This document shows positions 11,025 through 22,272 of a stretch of 64,000 bases of DNA, one piece after another. The position numbers were made by a program, and so were the translations under genes. Positions within the stretch are counted from its first letter, which is position 1, and each line of letters starts with the position of its first letter. The stretch comes from Pycnopodia helianthoides. Its lineage: Eukaryota; Echinodermata; Asteroidea; Forcipulatida; Asteriidae. Location: contig CM063249.1 in assembly GCA_032158295.1 (NCBI GenBank), positions 10,873,139-10,937,138 on the forward strand, read 5' to 3'. Below the pieces are notes generated by a model. It ran no database searches, was not told the origin of the DNA, and saw only the letters and a program-made list of their open reading frames with translations.

Positions 11025-14000
11025 CTGTAAAGAGATGATGATCATATCATTGAAGGGCACATTGTCACAATCGACCCTGGGGTCGATTTCACAAAACTCT
11101 TCCTAACTTAGGACTAGTCCTAGGCAATGCTAAGAGATAGGACTAGTCCTAAGTACTGGTCCTAACTTAGGACTAGTCCTATCTCTTAGCATTGCCTAGG
11201 ACTAGTCCTAAGTTAGGAAGAGTTTTGAGAAATCGACCCCTGCGGACCTGTCACAACTAATTAGCGCAATTAACTCAACTTACACTCCCATATTGTTCCC
11301 CTTATCTACTGTTCATATTTGTTCTCTGTGTATACTCTAGTTTAACTCGCATCTGATTGTTTTAAATGCAGGGTATACTTCAGTAATTGCCATAGACCAG
11401 TATCCTCACTTGGTGTATCCCATAATATGCATAAAATAACAAACATGTGGAAATTTAGGCTCAATTGGTCATCGAAGTTGCAAGAAAATAATGAAAGAAG
11501 AAAAAAAAATCCGTGTTGAATAGATTAGAATTCTGTGCTTTCAGATGCCTGAGAAGGCTTCATGCCTGAAGCCTTTCTCAGATTCAAATATTTTTGTGAG
11601 AAATTACCTCTTTCTCGAAAACTATAGGCCTACATTACTTCAGAGGGAGTCGTTTCTCACATTGTTGTATACTATCAGCAGATCTCAGGTGCTCCTTACT
11701 AAGTAAGTTTTTAAGGTAAAATATTTCTTGAGTTATTACCAAAAGTGTCCCTGCCTTAAATGTAATTTGCCCATTCTAATGTTCGATTTTCAAGTGTATT
11801 TTACGTCTACTATTTCCTTGTGGTTTTCTGTAGCCGTTTGGCTCACAGCAATCTTTTTGGTGCTTAGTTTTACTTGTTGCTTTTCGTACAAAAAGAGAAG
11901 ATTGTGTTCGAGTGCAGGAAATTGTTTTATTGTGTGGAGGGGAACCCCCTGACAAATACCGGCCATAGTACATCTTATAGCCCGAACATCTGACGTCCCA
12001 CTTCGTGGCTCGTGAATGACGACAGAAACCGGCCTTTAGAACCAGGCAGCTTCCTGTACGGATGTACCTTGACCTCACATAACTGTCACTCATTTCGTCA
12101 TACCACTATCAGGTAGTTATTATAAGTCATTGCACATAATATCTCTATCCCAGGCCTGTTTTCTATATCCAATGAAACTATTGGGTTTGTAAGACCAGTG
12201 CCTGTCTTTATCCCTGCGGATATATACCATGCCCGATATGGAGACAAAAGGGTACCCCTAAATGGTCCATGCCTAAACCATGGAGGTAGAAACTTATGGT
12301 TTCCACACTTTTTTCCTCTTGCACAGAAGTAGCCCCCCCCCCCCCACTAAAATCTTCTAAAGACTTCCTGAGATTCCAAGCACGCAATGAAGACACAATA
12401 GAGGGGGGTGGGTACCACCATGCCCCATATCCAGCACAAAATGTGCGACAGGGGACAGGGGGACCAGTCTAAGTGTATCTCCGTTCAATATTTGAAAAGA
12501 GTGTGTTTGGACGTGCAACTCTTTCTCTGAGAGTTGTGTGTTTGTCCATTCAATCAATGTTTGTTTAAAGGCACTGGACACTATTTGTAATTACTCAAAA
12601 TGATTATTAGCAAAAAAACTTACTTGTCAACGAGCAATGGAGAGCTGTTGATAGTTTAAAACATTGTGAGAAACGGCTCCCTCTGAAGTAACGTAGTTTT
12701 TGAGAAAGAAGTAATTTCTCAGTAAAATTTTTGAATCGATTTTGAGACCTCACGCGTGAGGTCTCGAAGTCAAGCATCTGAAAGCACACAACTTCGTGTG
12801 ACAAGGGTGTTTTTTTCTTCCATTATTATCTCGCAACTTCGACGACCAATTGAGTTCAAATTTTCACAGGTTCGTTATTTTATGCATATGTTGAGATACA
12901 CCAAGTGAGAAGACTGGTCCTTGACAATTACCAAAGGTGTCCAGTGTCTTTAACTGATTTGCCGTCCCCTCCGTACTTACAATAAAATGGTGCGTAAGCA
13001 GTCCATACACCTTACTGATACTAGTATGCGCCAATATGTCGTAAGTATCGTACACCATATAACCTGGAAGAATGAAAAAGCAACATGCATGAAAATTGAG
13101 TATAATTTTCACAAATTAAACTAGAGAGAGTTTTATGTATCACGGTGTCTCGGTAAATCTCACTATAGAAAATAAACCAACTACAGGTCAAAGGTTGATG
13201 GGCACGAAGTGTGCACTCCGTACTCGGTTGAGGGGAACTTTCACTGTAATGTGATTGAGCAGATGTCAGTGTACGTTGTTGTAAATTATAGACGTTTCTG
13301 AATGTGAAGTGACAGATATTTTCAGTAATCCAGTTCACCAGATGTTTTGATGAACTGTTGGCCTTATTCAAATCAAAGTACAAAATAATGCAATAACTAT
13401 GAATGTATAATAGCAATGTAAACTTCATGTACCCTCATTTTAAACAAGGTGATTACATTGACAAAAACAAATGCAGAAAGAGTTAGTGGCCTGACGTTTC
13501 GACTTTAGCAGAGTCTTTCTCGAAGGCTAAAAACCATTGGAGAAAAATACACCCCCCAAAAAATAAATTTTTAAAGCCACGCCCACACCCACGGCCTGAC
13601 TGACTTAGAAAGTGAAAGCTAACTCACCGGCTAGAACGGCGAAGCCAGCGTCGGCAAAGGTGGTGTAGTAGCTAATCGGTTCGGTCCATACTCGGGGATG
13701 GTTGATCAGACTGCAAAGAAGCGTCAGGGCCGACAAAGAATAATTATGATGCAAATTGGGTAAGTTGGTAAGGTAGTGCATTCTGCTCTACCAGCCAGGG
13801 CTCCCAGTGGATGATACCCATGCCTAACAACCTCACGGACTGTGAAGGGGGGTAACCCTGTTCCAGCCCCAGGAGTATAGGTGGCAACGTGCCTCTGGTG
13901 GCAGTCGATTTGGGTCGACAGCCCAAGTCAGTTAAGTGTAGCCCTCACATTCTGAAGTGGCCGTCTGGCCTTGTGGGTTAGACGATATTTCACCTTTTTT

Positions 14001-15901
14001 TTTTAATACTCCAGATGTTTTCTGTACCCTATATAAATGCACACAATATTGAGCCAATTCGGGGTTGTTTTTTTTTGCAAAGTGCTCTATAACAACAAAA
14101 CACTCAGTGTGGGAACTTTCACTTCTATTGGCATAGCGGACAGAAGGCCGAACAAAATAAGAACCACCCAAGCGTGTCGGAAGTGGATGCAGCCATTTTG
14201 ATACCTTTCCAAACCTCACCTCAGGCTCGCCTCCGGCCTGCTCCGGGCTCGCCTCCGGCCTGCTCCGGGCTCGCCTCCGGCCTGCTCCGGGCTAGGCTCT
14301 GGCCTGCTCCGGGCTAGGCTCCGGCCTTCTCCGGGCTAGCCTCCGGCCTGCTCCGGGCTAGCCTCCGGCCTGCTCGGGCTAGCCTCCGGCCTGCTCCGGG
14401 CTAGCCTCCGGCCTGCTCCGGGCTAGCCTCCGGCCTGCTCCGGGCTAGCCTCCGGCCTGCTCCGGGCTAGCCGCCGGCCTGCTCCGGGCTAGCCTCCGGC
14501 CTGCTCCGGGCTCCGTTTGATACAGGAAACACCGTGCAGAAGGCACACTGCGCAAACATTAATGACGGAGCCCAAGGCCGGGGTTGCGAGCCACAGCCGA
14601 GGTTTGGAAAAAAAAGCCATGTGGACACTATTGATTGATGGATTGATTGATTATTTTATTCACTGCCTAACAATACTGTCTACTGTAAAAAAAGAAACCA
14701 AGAGATCTTTCTATATCCACAACTGACAAGAGCCACAAACAAGTCAATACAACCATAACCAACAGTGGTTTAAAACCTAAAAGTCCCAGTTGGAATTTAA
14801 ATTTGTTTACGTCAACCAACGCCATGTAGTGTTATTAAAATGCAATGCTGGTCAAAACACGATTGAGCTCAGATTGATCTCAACTGAACTATTTTTCCAC
14901 TAGAACACCAAAAAAATTTTTTTTAAATGGAGTAATGAATTGCACGTTTACTCTTAATCTAAAATGGTACCAGTCTTTATGCTAATGGTTTCTGGTGAAA
15001 CAATGCTTGTAATAATAGTAGACACTTGTCGACAACTATAAAATAAAAATTAATATAAATGCTGGTCACGACTCATGACACCGATCGTAAACGTTGATGG
15101 CAATGTAGGCTAGATTTCTCTTTGTAAAAACTAAAGGGTGACCAGACAAGAGGACCAGACCTTGGAATAGTCCAATGCTCTATGAATCGTCAAATCACAC
15201 TATATGATTCAATTCGTATGAATCAGTACAATTCAAATTCGGGGCATTCCCCGTCATTGACCTCCTTTGCTTGAGAATATATGGGTCTAAGGACAGCAGA
15301 AAATTTAATGCCGTGTCGTTTGTATTCAAATTCAAATTTCGGGGCATTCCCCGTCATTGACCTCCTTTGCTTTAGAATATATGGGTCTGATGACAGCAGA
15401 AAATTTAATGCCGTGTCGTTTGTATTTTGAGCTGCTTGCCATTCCTTAAAGTCTTATCTTATGGATATCACTGCAACTCACTATGGTTAGTTACATCATC
15501 TCTGTCCTTTCTCTATGGTTACATCCACATTCCGGCCACACCTCAAAACCGTTGCACAGCCCCCCCCCCCCCCCCCAAACGCAGTCAACGTGTATAAACA
15601 GAAACAGCTCGACCTACCAGTACAACACGATTGGAGACATGAACAGCGAGTTGAAAAACGACGTGGCAGCATTCCTCCACCGGTGCCGTTCTTTCCCGGA
15701 GTACTTCCCCGGGGGTGCAGCGATCGGGAGCACATCCAACGCCGAGTTAAAACACTGAAACCCGGCGGCAGAGCCGACAGCGATCGGTAGAACCACGGAA
15801 ACATCGAAAAAGTAAATCTTCCCTAAAGTTTCCCTATAATATATAATGCAGTTCAGCACCCAAACAGCCAGTGACACAATACACACGGCACCCCAATACA
15901 T
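10644..15901 (-). CDS. TLC-domain membrane protein, copy 1 (TLCD4/TMEM56-like)
   Basis: Four exons on the minus strand: A 15618-15901, B 13628-13710, C 12981-13063, D 10644-11024 (stop at 10644-10646), giving about 276 aa. TLC proteins are multi-pass membrane proteins linked to lipid handling; this family's function is poorly defined. Visible features are the loop KYSGKERHRWRN before the TLC core, helices in B and C, the conserved THHFI ending exon C, and IGLLTEVHAIFLHSRQ in D with two further helices and a short charged tail. Phases are 2, 1, 0. Unlike copies 2 and 3 the frame opens from an upstream ATG (15899-15901), adding about 31 residues with an extra hydrophobic segment. The ATG used by the paralogues is present but out of frame by one base. 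Oldest member of the tandem array. Confidence 0.78.
11079..11241. mobile_element. Foldback element, aggactagtcct family (short copy)
   Basis: Same ggggtcgatttcacaaaact end as 7541-7821, with agttttgagaaatcgacccc at the other end. One central repeat pair. It lies in intron C-D of TLC copy 1. Confidence 0.8.
11361..11760 (-). mobile_element. MITE family 1, reverse orientation
   Basis: Starts tttaaatgcagggtatactt and ends accaaaagtgtccctgcctt. The interior is the reverse complement of family 1 signatures (cacttggtgtatcc, tcatcgaagttgcaag). In intron C-D of TLC copy 1. Confidence 0.7.
12216..12440. repeat. Dispersed repeat shared with 17140-17345
   Basis: Contains a C-run followed by taaa, then ttcctgagattccaagcac and aatgaagacacaatag, also present near 17256-17345. 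Non-coding; class not recognised. Confidence 0.5.
12564..12953 (+). mobile_element. MITE family 1
   Basis: Ends tttaaaggcactggacacta and aaaggtgtccagtgtcttta. Very similar to 6013-6414, including the palindromic cctcacgcgtgagg. In intron C-D of TLC copy 1. Confidence 0.78.
12981..13063 (-). CDS. TLC copy 1, exon C
   Basis: 83 bp between acceptor cttccag and donor GTAAGT. It encodes GYMVYDTYDILAHTSISKVY then GLLTHHFI. Length and phases are identical to copies 2 and 3. Confidence 0.82.
13628..13710 (-). CDS. TLC copy 1, exon B
   Basis: 83 bp between acceptor ctttgcag and donor GTGAG. It encodes LINHPRVWTEPISYYTTFAD then AGFAVLAG. About a quarter of its bases differ from copies 2 and 3, unlike exon A. 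Confidence 0.82.
13745..13996 (+). mobile_element. SINE-like repeat, family A (head truncated)
   Basis: Shares 'tctgctctaccagccagg', 'ggtaaccctgttccagcccc' and 'ttgggtcgacagcccaa' with 37590-37835 and, in reverse, with 52264-52580, where a tRNA-like head is present. In intron A-B of TLC copy 1. Confidence 0.7.
14222..14516. repeat. GC-rich minisatellite, 22-bp unit, about 13 copies
   Basis: The unit is gctagcctccggcctgctccgg, shown here only as its parts gctagcctcc and ggcctgctccgg; early units have gctcg or gctagg instead of gctag. Copies are near-identical, suggesting recent expansion. It lies in intron A-B of TLC copy 1 and contrasts sharply with the AT-rich flanks. Confidence 0.9.
15232..15433. 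repeat. Two-unit tandem duplication, period 102 bp
   Basis: The block ggggcattccccgtcattga ... atgccgtgtcgtttgtatt at 15241 recurs at 15343 with very few changes. Non-coding, in intron A-B of TLC copy 1. Confidence 0.85.
15618..15901 (-). CDS. TLC copy 1, exon A with start codon
   Basis: 284 bp from ATG (15899-15901) to donor GTAGGT. It encodes a hydrophobic start (MYWGAVCIVSLAVWVLNC), a second hydrophobic stretch, then APPGKYSGKERHRWRNAATS. About 118 bp in its 3' half differs from copy 2 at only about two positions, far less than exons B-D. Confidence 0.75.
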
Positions 15902-16674
15902 TAAATTGTTGCATTCGATTTAGGCGGCAGGGATTTACCATCTATGGGAGTGTACGCACAGCGAGTCGTTCCGGATGACATGTGCAACTGCCGCATGGAG
16001 GTCAGAGTGTCAATTTCAATGCAAGTTATTGTGCTAAAATAAATACCGCTCGTGAACAGTCCGAACGGCGTCTACAGACGAAGTAGCATGTTGTTTGTGC
16101 CATATACATTATTTTCTGTGCGACGTGTGTCCTTCATTCGTAGTCCGAGTGGGAGTTGCGCCAGGCTCGAGCAAAGGATTCTTTTGTTTTCTGCACTTGA
16201 AGTGGAACGTTCCGCACACAGGCTTAAACACCACCAATCAAAACGTACTTTAAACCGTACGAAACTTTGCTGATTTTACCTTTTCAAGTTCGGTAAGTCG
16301 TACTTACGCGACTCGTTTATTATTTCAGTGTAGGATGTTCGCAAGAGGGACGTTGTGAGATTGAAAGTGTGGTCTTTCCTTCCGACTTCAGTCGTCATCG
16401 CTTCTGTCAAACAGCTTAGAAAGTTCCCCTGGTTTCCCAGACGTTTGTTCAGGCATGGAGGGTTCAGAGAAGGTTTGCGGTAACACCGTGTCCGACGAAC
16501 TATCAATCAGGAAAAAAAGCAAGGCAGGAAGCATGCCACAAATTAACCAACCAAAACATTTTTGATCAATCAACCACCATTCAACCAACACATTATACCC
16601 AGTGATACAACAAACCATTATTATGTTCATGTGTCGAATTGAAATCTCATCCCCCTTTTAAAGGCGATACCTCT

Positions 16675-16860
16675 GCTGCCACTTCCCGGCTTGTATCGTA
16701 AACATGGGTGTGATCCCTAACCGCTCAGTTTGAATGGCTTCTGACTGGCACCCGAAAAAAATATTGACAAATAATAGGGAGTCCGCCAACATTTTAGATA
16801 GGGCTAGAAAGCTCCGTTGGTAGAGCGCCGGTTCAAGTCCCGTGCTCTTGTAAATTTTTC
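16675..16860 (+). mobile_element. tRNA-derived SINE, family C
   Basis: Has an A-box-like gctccgttggtagagcgcc and B-box-like ggttcaagtcc near 16811-16845, preceded by gccacttcccggcttgta and gcttctgactggcacc, which match the reverse of 48660-48880. The spacing is too short for an intact tRNA gene. Confidence 0.65.
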
Positions 16861-17139
16861 TTTAAGATTAATTTAAAATATATGCACGATATAGCTCTCA
16901 GCAATGGAGCAATAAGGTGACGTGATCGTGCTGACTTTTGTTGTGATAAAAAGGGGAGCAAACACACTTATCATACAATGAGGAAATGCACAGAAACAAT
17001 TAAAACCACGTGACAATATTTTCGGTTGCTACATCACGCGGGAACGCATGTGAAAACGAAAGGAACATTAATATGGTATGGTCAGATCAGGTCACTATAC
17101 ACGCTTCCGCTGCCGAGGCCGTTGTTCCGGGTGGACCAG

Positions 17140-17345
17140 TCCATCTTCCATTTCGCACGCATTCCATGTTCGTATATGCCGATATGGGGCACATGATATC
17201 TCCCAATGTGTTCCCATATTTTTACACACTATTTTCCTCTCTTGTACTGAAATACACCCCCCCCCCCTAAATTCCTCTAAAGAATTCCTGAAATTCCAAG
17301 CACACAATGAAGACACAATAGGGGGTACACCAAGCCACATATCAA
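17140..17345. repeat. Dispersed repeat shared with 12216-12440
   Basis: Shared parts are a C-run then taaa, ttcctgaaattccaagcac, aatgaagacacaatag and a gatatggggcac block. Non-coding. Confidence 0.5.
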
Positions 17346-17436
17346 GCACGATAGCTCACCAAATGTATGCTCTTGCCTCATCCATCTCCGAACGTTAGAG
17401 TTCCAGTTTCTGCCTCGTTTTCGGCTGCCCTGCACT

Positions 17437-17815
17437 TCCATGAATGATGGTTTGCGCAAGAGTTCCTGACCTAGGGGGGTTACCCGATCAACCCATCTCA
17501 GCTTCCATCTCCTGGTGGTTCGTAATTACCCATTTCCTTGTTCACTATTCGCACAATATGCAACAGTGTGGGACTGTAAAGCCTACAGCAGTCTTACGTA
17601 TAGCACCTTGCTCAGAAGGTGCACCTCCATGCATGATGATGTGCGCAAGAGTTATGCTGACCTATACAGGGGGTTACCCGATCAACCCATTGCAGCTTCC
17701 ATCTCATGGTGGTTCGTATTCAAGTTCACCCAGTTCCCTGTTCACTGTTCGCACATTTTGCAACAGTGTGGGACTGTAAAGCCTATAGCAGTCTTACGAG
17801 CACCTTGCCCAGAAT
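17437..17815. repeat. Tandem duplication, period about 190 bp
   Basis: The phrases gttacccgatcaacccat, caacagtgtgggactgtaaa and gcagtcttacg each occur twice in the same order, in 17437-17626 and 17627-17815, with moderate divergence. Confidence 0.8.
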
Positions 17816-18916
17816 GCATTAATTCACCTCTCCATAGAAGCTTCGCAGCACAATGTTATCAGCACCCGAAGCACTTTCATCTTCACACCGGAGGGCAATA
17901 TACTTCTACTGTTCCATCAGATTTATATGCAAGAATGCACCAAGCAACTACTTCTTATATTAGGTAGGGTTGGCTCTGATAAGATCCGGTTGGATTCTCA
18001 ACGTTTCGACTCGTGAGCTATGATTGTCGTCATCACATTTTGTTCAGCTCAGCCCAGCCAATTAAGTGGTTACAATAATTGCTAGTCGTTTCTTGATTTC
18101 TGCGTCTGATGTAACGGCTTCAGTCCTATACAAACGATTCCGGGTCAAACTGACCCAGAATAGGTCAGACCCCACGAGACCCTGATCCGGGTCAATTCTA
18201 TTTTTAGAGTGTAGGAAACTTCTCCACCTTTCAGTTCATCAACAGAGCATTCTTTTTTTCTTAAATACGCGTCCCGTGCAACGCTTATGAAGTGTATGGA
18301 TGTTTTGTCAAGTTGGTGGAAACAATAAGTTTTGGTGACGTGAATCATAATTATTTACTCACGGTTTTTGATTCGTTACTTACGATTATAGATTCAAGAT
18401 TTATAATGGTCGGTGTCACCACCAGGTGGCGCTGTTACCTCGTATGATGCAGAGCTGGGTATTGAGAGAGTTGCGACATGGAGGGACAAGTTTTCTTTGG
18501 TCACGTGGTTGCTGGACGCCATGTTGTCTCCAAATGCAGCACAACCCACTGGGCAGACTAGTCTGGCACCCCGTTTCTTGGGGAACAAAATGGCTTCTAA
18601 TCGCGAGTTGTCGTAACTCTCCCAATATACGGCTCTGGTATGATGAAGTCATCAATTGAATGTTAATTTTCAAGACCTTTCCTAAGACAATAATGTATAT
18701 ATAATAACAAATCCCTTATTTTTTGTATAGAATATTATTTATGGAGTAGTAAGTTTTGAATGAATGTCACAAGATGGCGGTGTGTAGTTTGATAACGTCA
18801 CCATCAGGATTAGTTGTTATTTTATACCCATAAATCATTTCCGACTTCCTTTTCATATTGGTTATAGTTTCAAAACGAGGCTGGGGAACTTTGGTTCAAT
18901 TCAACTTCCGGTTTGG

Positions 18917-19283
18917 TTAAAGGAACATTACAGAATTGGTAAGAACAAATATAATTTTTGATCACAGATTTACATAAAACTTACACGGTCTAATGATGAT
19001 GATAGTAGAAAACATCCCTTGAAATATTTCTGTCTGAAATGCCAAATTTTATGAGAAATGAATAAACTAACTTGCCGATTGGAGTTTATCGCTCAGTGAG
19101 CGTTTTCAATTTTGTTGAATCTATACGATTTCGGTTTTTCACTATTTTCTCGTGACCCAGATGGCCGATTGATCTCAAACTTCTACAGGTTTGTCAGTTT
19201 ATGTATATGGTGGATTACATAAAGTGCTTACACTGCCAGCAACTGTTTTGTTAGCAAAAACCAATTCTGTAATGTTCCTTGAA
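18917..19283 (+). mobile_element. MITE family 2 (aaaggaacattacagaattgg ends)
   Basis: Ends ttaaaggaacattacagaat and attctgtaatgttcctt form terminal inverted repeats. The interior includes gtttacataaa-type and cttgaaatatttctg phrases. A reverse copy is at 36427-36769. Confidence 0.78.
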
Positions 19284-20782
19284 GGGTGACGTCCGTGGAT
19301 GTTATTTTTGAAAATTAAAGACCGCTCTGATGTTTTATTGGTTTTGTTGTTGAGGCGTTGTAATTTTTTGAAACAATAAACTTTGAACTTGGGGGCCTAA
19401 TATTTTGCATGTGATTACCAAAGCATCACCATGACGTCATTGTTCGGTTTATGTGTCATTTTACACACTCGGGAACCTTGTCCAAATTCCCTTTCATCCC
19501 AAAACTGTGCTCGTGAAAATCTTTTGACTGCATCAACTTTCGGTTTCGACCAATCGGGGTCAAGTAAACGTCATTTTGATTTCTTAGTTTATCAATATCT
19601 ATCCGATGATATGTAATTTTAAAAAAATCGGGTGTGTAGTGTAGGGATTATGATTTTTGTTTATAATAAACTTTGGTTTCTTTTAAATTCGACACCCGAA
19701 AACGCCACCATGACGTATTTATGTTGAGGTTTAATTATCAGCTGAGTTTCAGAATCCTCATTTCATGGAAAACTTATCTGGTTAGTTTGGAAAACATTGA
19801 AATACCAAATTTCTCAACTTCATGGCTCGATTTCACAAAGCACTATAGACTCGTCTAAAAATGATTTGTCAATAAAAATTGCCATTTATGGTGATTTGTA
19901 TTGAGACACCACACGTTGCTTAGCAATTAAGATTGATACACAGCTAAGATTAATCTGAGCTCTTAGTGAAATCGACCCAGCTGCTGCTGGTCAGTCAACT
20001 TTTAGTCATGCTGTTATCGGTGATGCTAAAAACAAAGATACTACGTTGTGATCAAACTTACCATCACGTTGTAAAAAATGCACTTTAGTTTGATTACAAC
20101 GAACAAGTGTTTAGACCATCACATCGTAAACGTTGTACTTTAATTTGTATAGGCGAATTATTCATGTTTAGACCATATGTTGAAATAGTTCAAACAGCTG
20201 GTTGTGATAGTTTTTATTGTCATTAAATTAGCTACCAACTAATGTTTGACATCACAAGTTTGTTCCCGTAGATAAAAAAAAAATAGCCACTCGAGGAGGG
20301 TTCCTATCACATAGGAATTTAATGATCAATGTGAAAAGTACTAATCATTAGTTGCATTTAATTGGGCTTATTGCGCCAAGCAGCAGTGCACGGTGTGGGA
20401 GGAGATACAACGGCAACGTGTTTAGTAGGGGTTTACCGGTAAGGTTGTAATGTGTTTATGATGATCATTGATCATGTTGACATATTAATTATTAATATTC
20501 ATGAAACTATTATATAGCAGTCAATAGCATAAGATTAGGCTGGAGTTGTTATAACGTTCAGGATACTGAACAAAGATACGTTGTTGCAACATGCTATGGG
20601 AGTCTGTCTATAGTGGGGTGCACCCTTCTGTGACACGGGACGTTGGCTTCTGTGCCGTGTGAAAGGTCGTGTCCGAGTTTGACCATCGTCCGTGGTGTAA
20701 TAGACAACTGGCGCCTGACAGCAGGGACCCTGGTTTGCCTTTGTCGTGTGAAAATGGCTGAAATGTCTCACTCTTTCTGGTC

Positions 20783-20965
20783 TTTGTTCTACGAGTAACC
20801 AGCCCAGAATTGAAAATAACTAATATGATACAGCCATTTCAAGAACGTTTCCGTTATCTTCTGCTTGTCTTCATTTATCGGCCAACCCTCGTAACACCCA
20901 AGTATCCACGTGTTACATTTGGTGGCAGCGGTGGGATTCGAACCCACGCCATCGTCATGAGTGGT
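20783..20965 (+). mobile_element. LTR-retrotransposon remnant: LTR end plus tRNA-Leu primer-binding site
   Basis: A stretch ending ccacgtgttaca is followed two bases later by tggtggcagcggtgggattc and gaacccacgcc (20931 on). This 31-nt run is the reverse complement of the 3' end of a tRNA-Leu including CCA, the layout of an LTR end and a primer-binding site. No gag or pol follows. A diverged copy at 28700-28875 was carried along by the segmental duplication. Confidence 0.6.
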
Positions 20966-21882
20966 GGATGTAGGGCTTACAACAGGTACATCTTTAACTC
21001 TAGAAAGTTAATGCTCACAAAATATAATGGTCTTTGTTTTGTTTTTCAAACAATAATTAAAGCTTTATTACCTTAGAAATTTAATGACACTATTGGATTT
21101 GTATGCATCAGCGTTACACAAATTTAGAGGAAACTTGTCGTTGGTTTGTAAAATCCACATTTTTGACACCAAGCCTAAACGGGTCAACAATTATTGTACG
21201 GTACAACCAAACCGAACGCTTAACCAAGGACCGAAGCTCAAACACGTTTCTTGCCCAAACTCGCCCCTGGATTCAAAGCAACTTGGGTCTAACCAAACTA
21301 AAATGGAAGACGAAGACTGTGGTCATATTCAATGAGACTTAATAGAGCTGTTATTGTCGATGTGTTGAATATAAGATACAGTCATCCCTCGCTATAAAGA
21401 GCACGTCCTAAAGAGGTTCTGCTTATTAAGAGTACACTCTGAAGTACCAAATCTTTTGCTGTCCTGTTATAACAATGTCCTGTTACAAAGAGGTAATTTG
21501 ACCATGCCAGTCCAGCAATCTACATGGCTGTAGTGATGTACGGTGGCTGGCGTATTCACCTTTTTTGGAGATCAACGGCTTGGGTTTTAAACCACACTGG
21601 GACTTATGATGGTTTTAGGACATTGATTCCTTCATGCCTTCAGGTCAGGATTAATAAGGGGAAGGATGTGGCCAAAATGGTTCCATATTCCGTTTCAGAT
21701 TTGATATTGACCCTTCAGCTCTTCAGGCGGTGAAAGGAAACTGCCACTTGTTTGAGTCAATCTTCAGGATGATAGTCACGCTAAACATGCACTAAACAAC
21801 TGTTCACATCATCGAGAAAACGAAGCCCGGTCCTTCAGGCTTCATCTGATTTGTAAACTAACCCACAAGTTCCGTACGCGTT

Positions 21883-22272
21883 TTACCCTCGGTCGTCAAG
21901 AATCATGTGGTTGTCCTTACCGTTTGTATTCAAGAAGTCACTGCGGAGTAGCCGCCACAGCAACGTCAAGTTAATTAAACACATTACCGCCGTAAAACAC
22001 GGCAGAATGTAGTAGAGGATGGTGTATGAAGCACTAACCATCGTGTAGGAACAGAAGCAACAGTACAGTAATGGCACGAGGCGTAACGCCAAAAAAGTGA
22101 CAAGGTTTATGGATTTATGGACGCTGTAAACCGTGGAGGTTTTGGAGACTCCGTACATGATCAGGAGCTGACGTGAGTGGAGGAAGATGGAGTGTATCTC
22201 GGTCAAGAGGCCAATGTATAACACGCCAATCCCTATTGTCTCGTAGCTCAGCATGAAAAATGAAACAGCAAT
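21883..22272 (-). CDS. TLC copy 2, exon D
   Basis: 390 bp, acceptor tctttgcag, phase 0. It begins IAVSFFMLSYETIGIG and ends KDNHMILDDRG-stop, three residues longer than in copies 1 and 3. A run of about 60 bp within it is identical to copy 1. Confidence 0.85.
   Translation of the reverse strand: MAVSFFMLSYETIGIGVLYIGLLTEIHSIFLHSRQLLIMYGVSKTSTVYSVHKSINLVTFLALRLVPLLYCCFCSYTMVSASYTILYYILPCFTAVMCLINLTLLWRLLRSDFLNTNGKDNHMILDDRG

Larger units (their letters stand above)
15902..20782. other. Region upstream of TLC copy 1, no supportable gene
   Basis: The segment 15950-16020 shares short blocks with the 5' flanks of copies 2 and 3 (gacactctgacctcc against gacacgctgacctctcc), so it is probably 5' untranslated or promoter sequence. 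The rest is repeats (16675-16860, 17140-17345, 17437-17815, 18917-19283) and AT-rich DNA. No convincing exon was found; the longest ORF (17515-17967) arises from the tandem duplication. Confidence 0.5.

Noticed and set aside
13021..13428. 135-codon minus-strand ORF overlapping TLC copy 1 exon C
   Set aside because: Its frame differs from the exon C reading frame that matches copies 2 and 3, and it lacks TLC motifs.
16800..16860. Possible tRNA gene (gctccgttggtagagcgcc, ggttcaagtcc)
   Set aside because: The A and B boxes are too close for a complete cloverleaf and the segment belongs to a dispersed SINE family also found at 48660-48880.
17515..17967. 150-codon plus-strand ORF
   Set aside because: It spans a 190-bp tandem duplication, its repeated peptide simply follows the DNA repeat, and no family motif is present.
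20925..20965. Possible intact tRNA-Leu gene on the minus strand
   Set aside because: Only the 3' half matches; the 5' half is unrelated sequence and an LTR-like end precedes it on the other strand.
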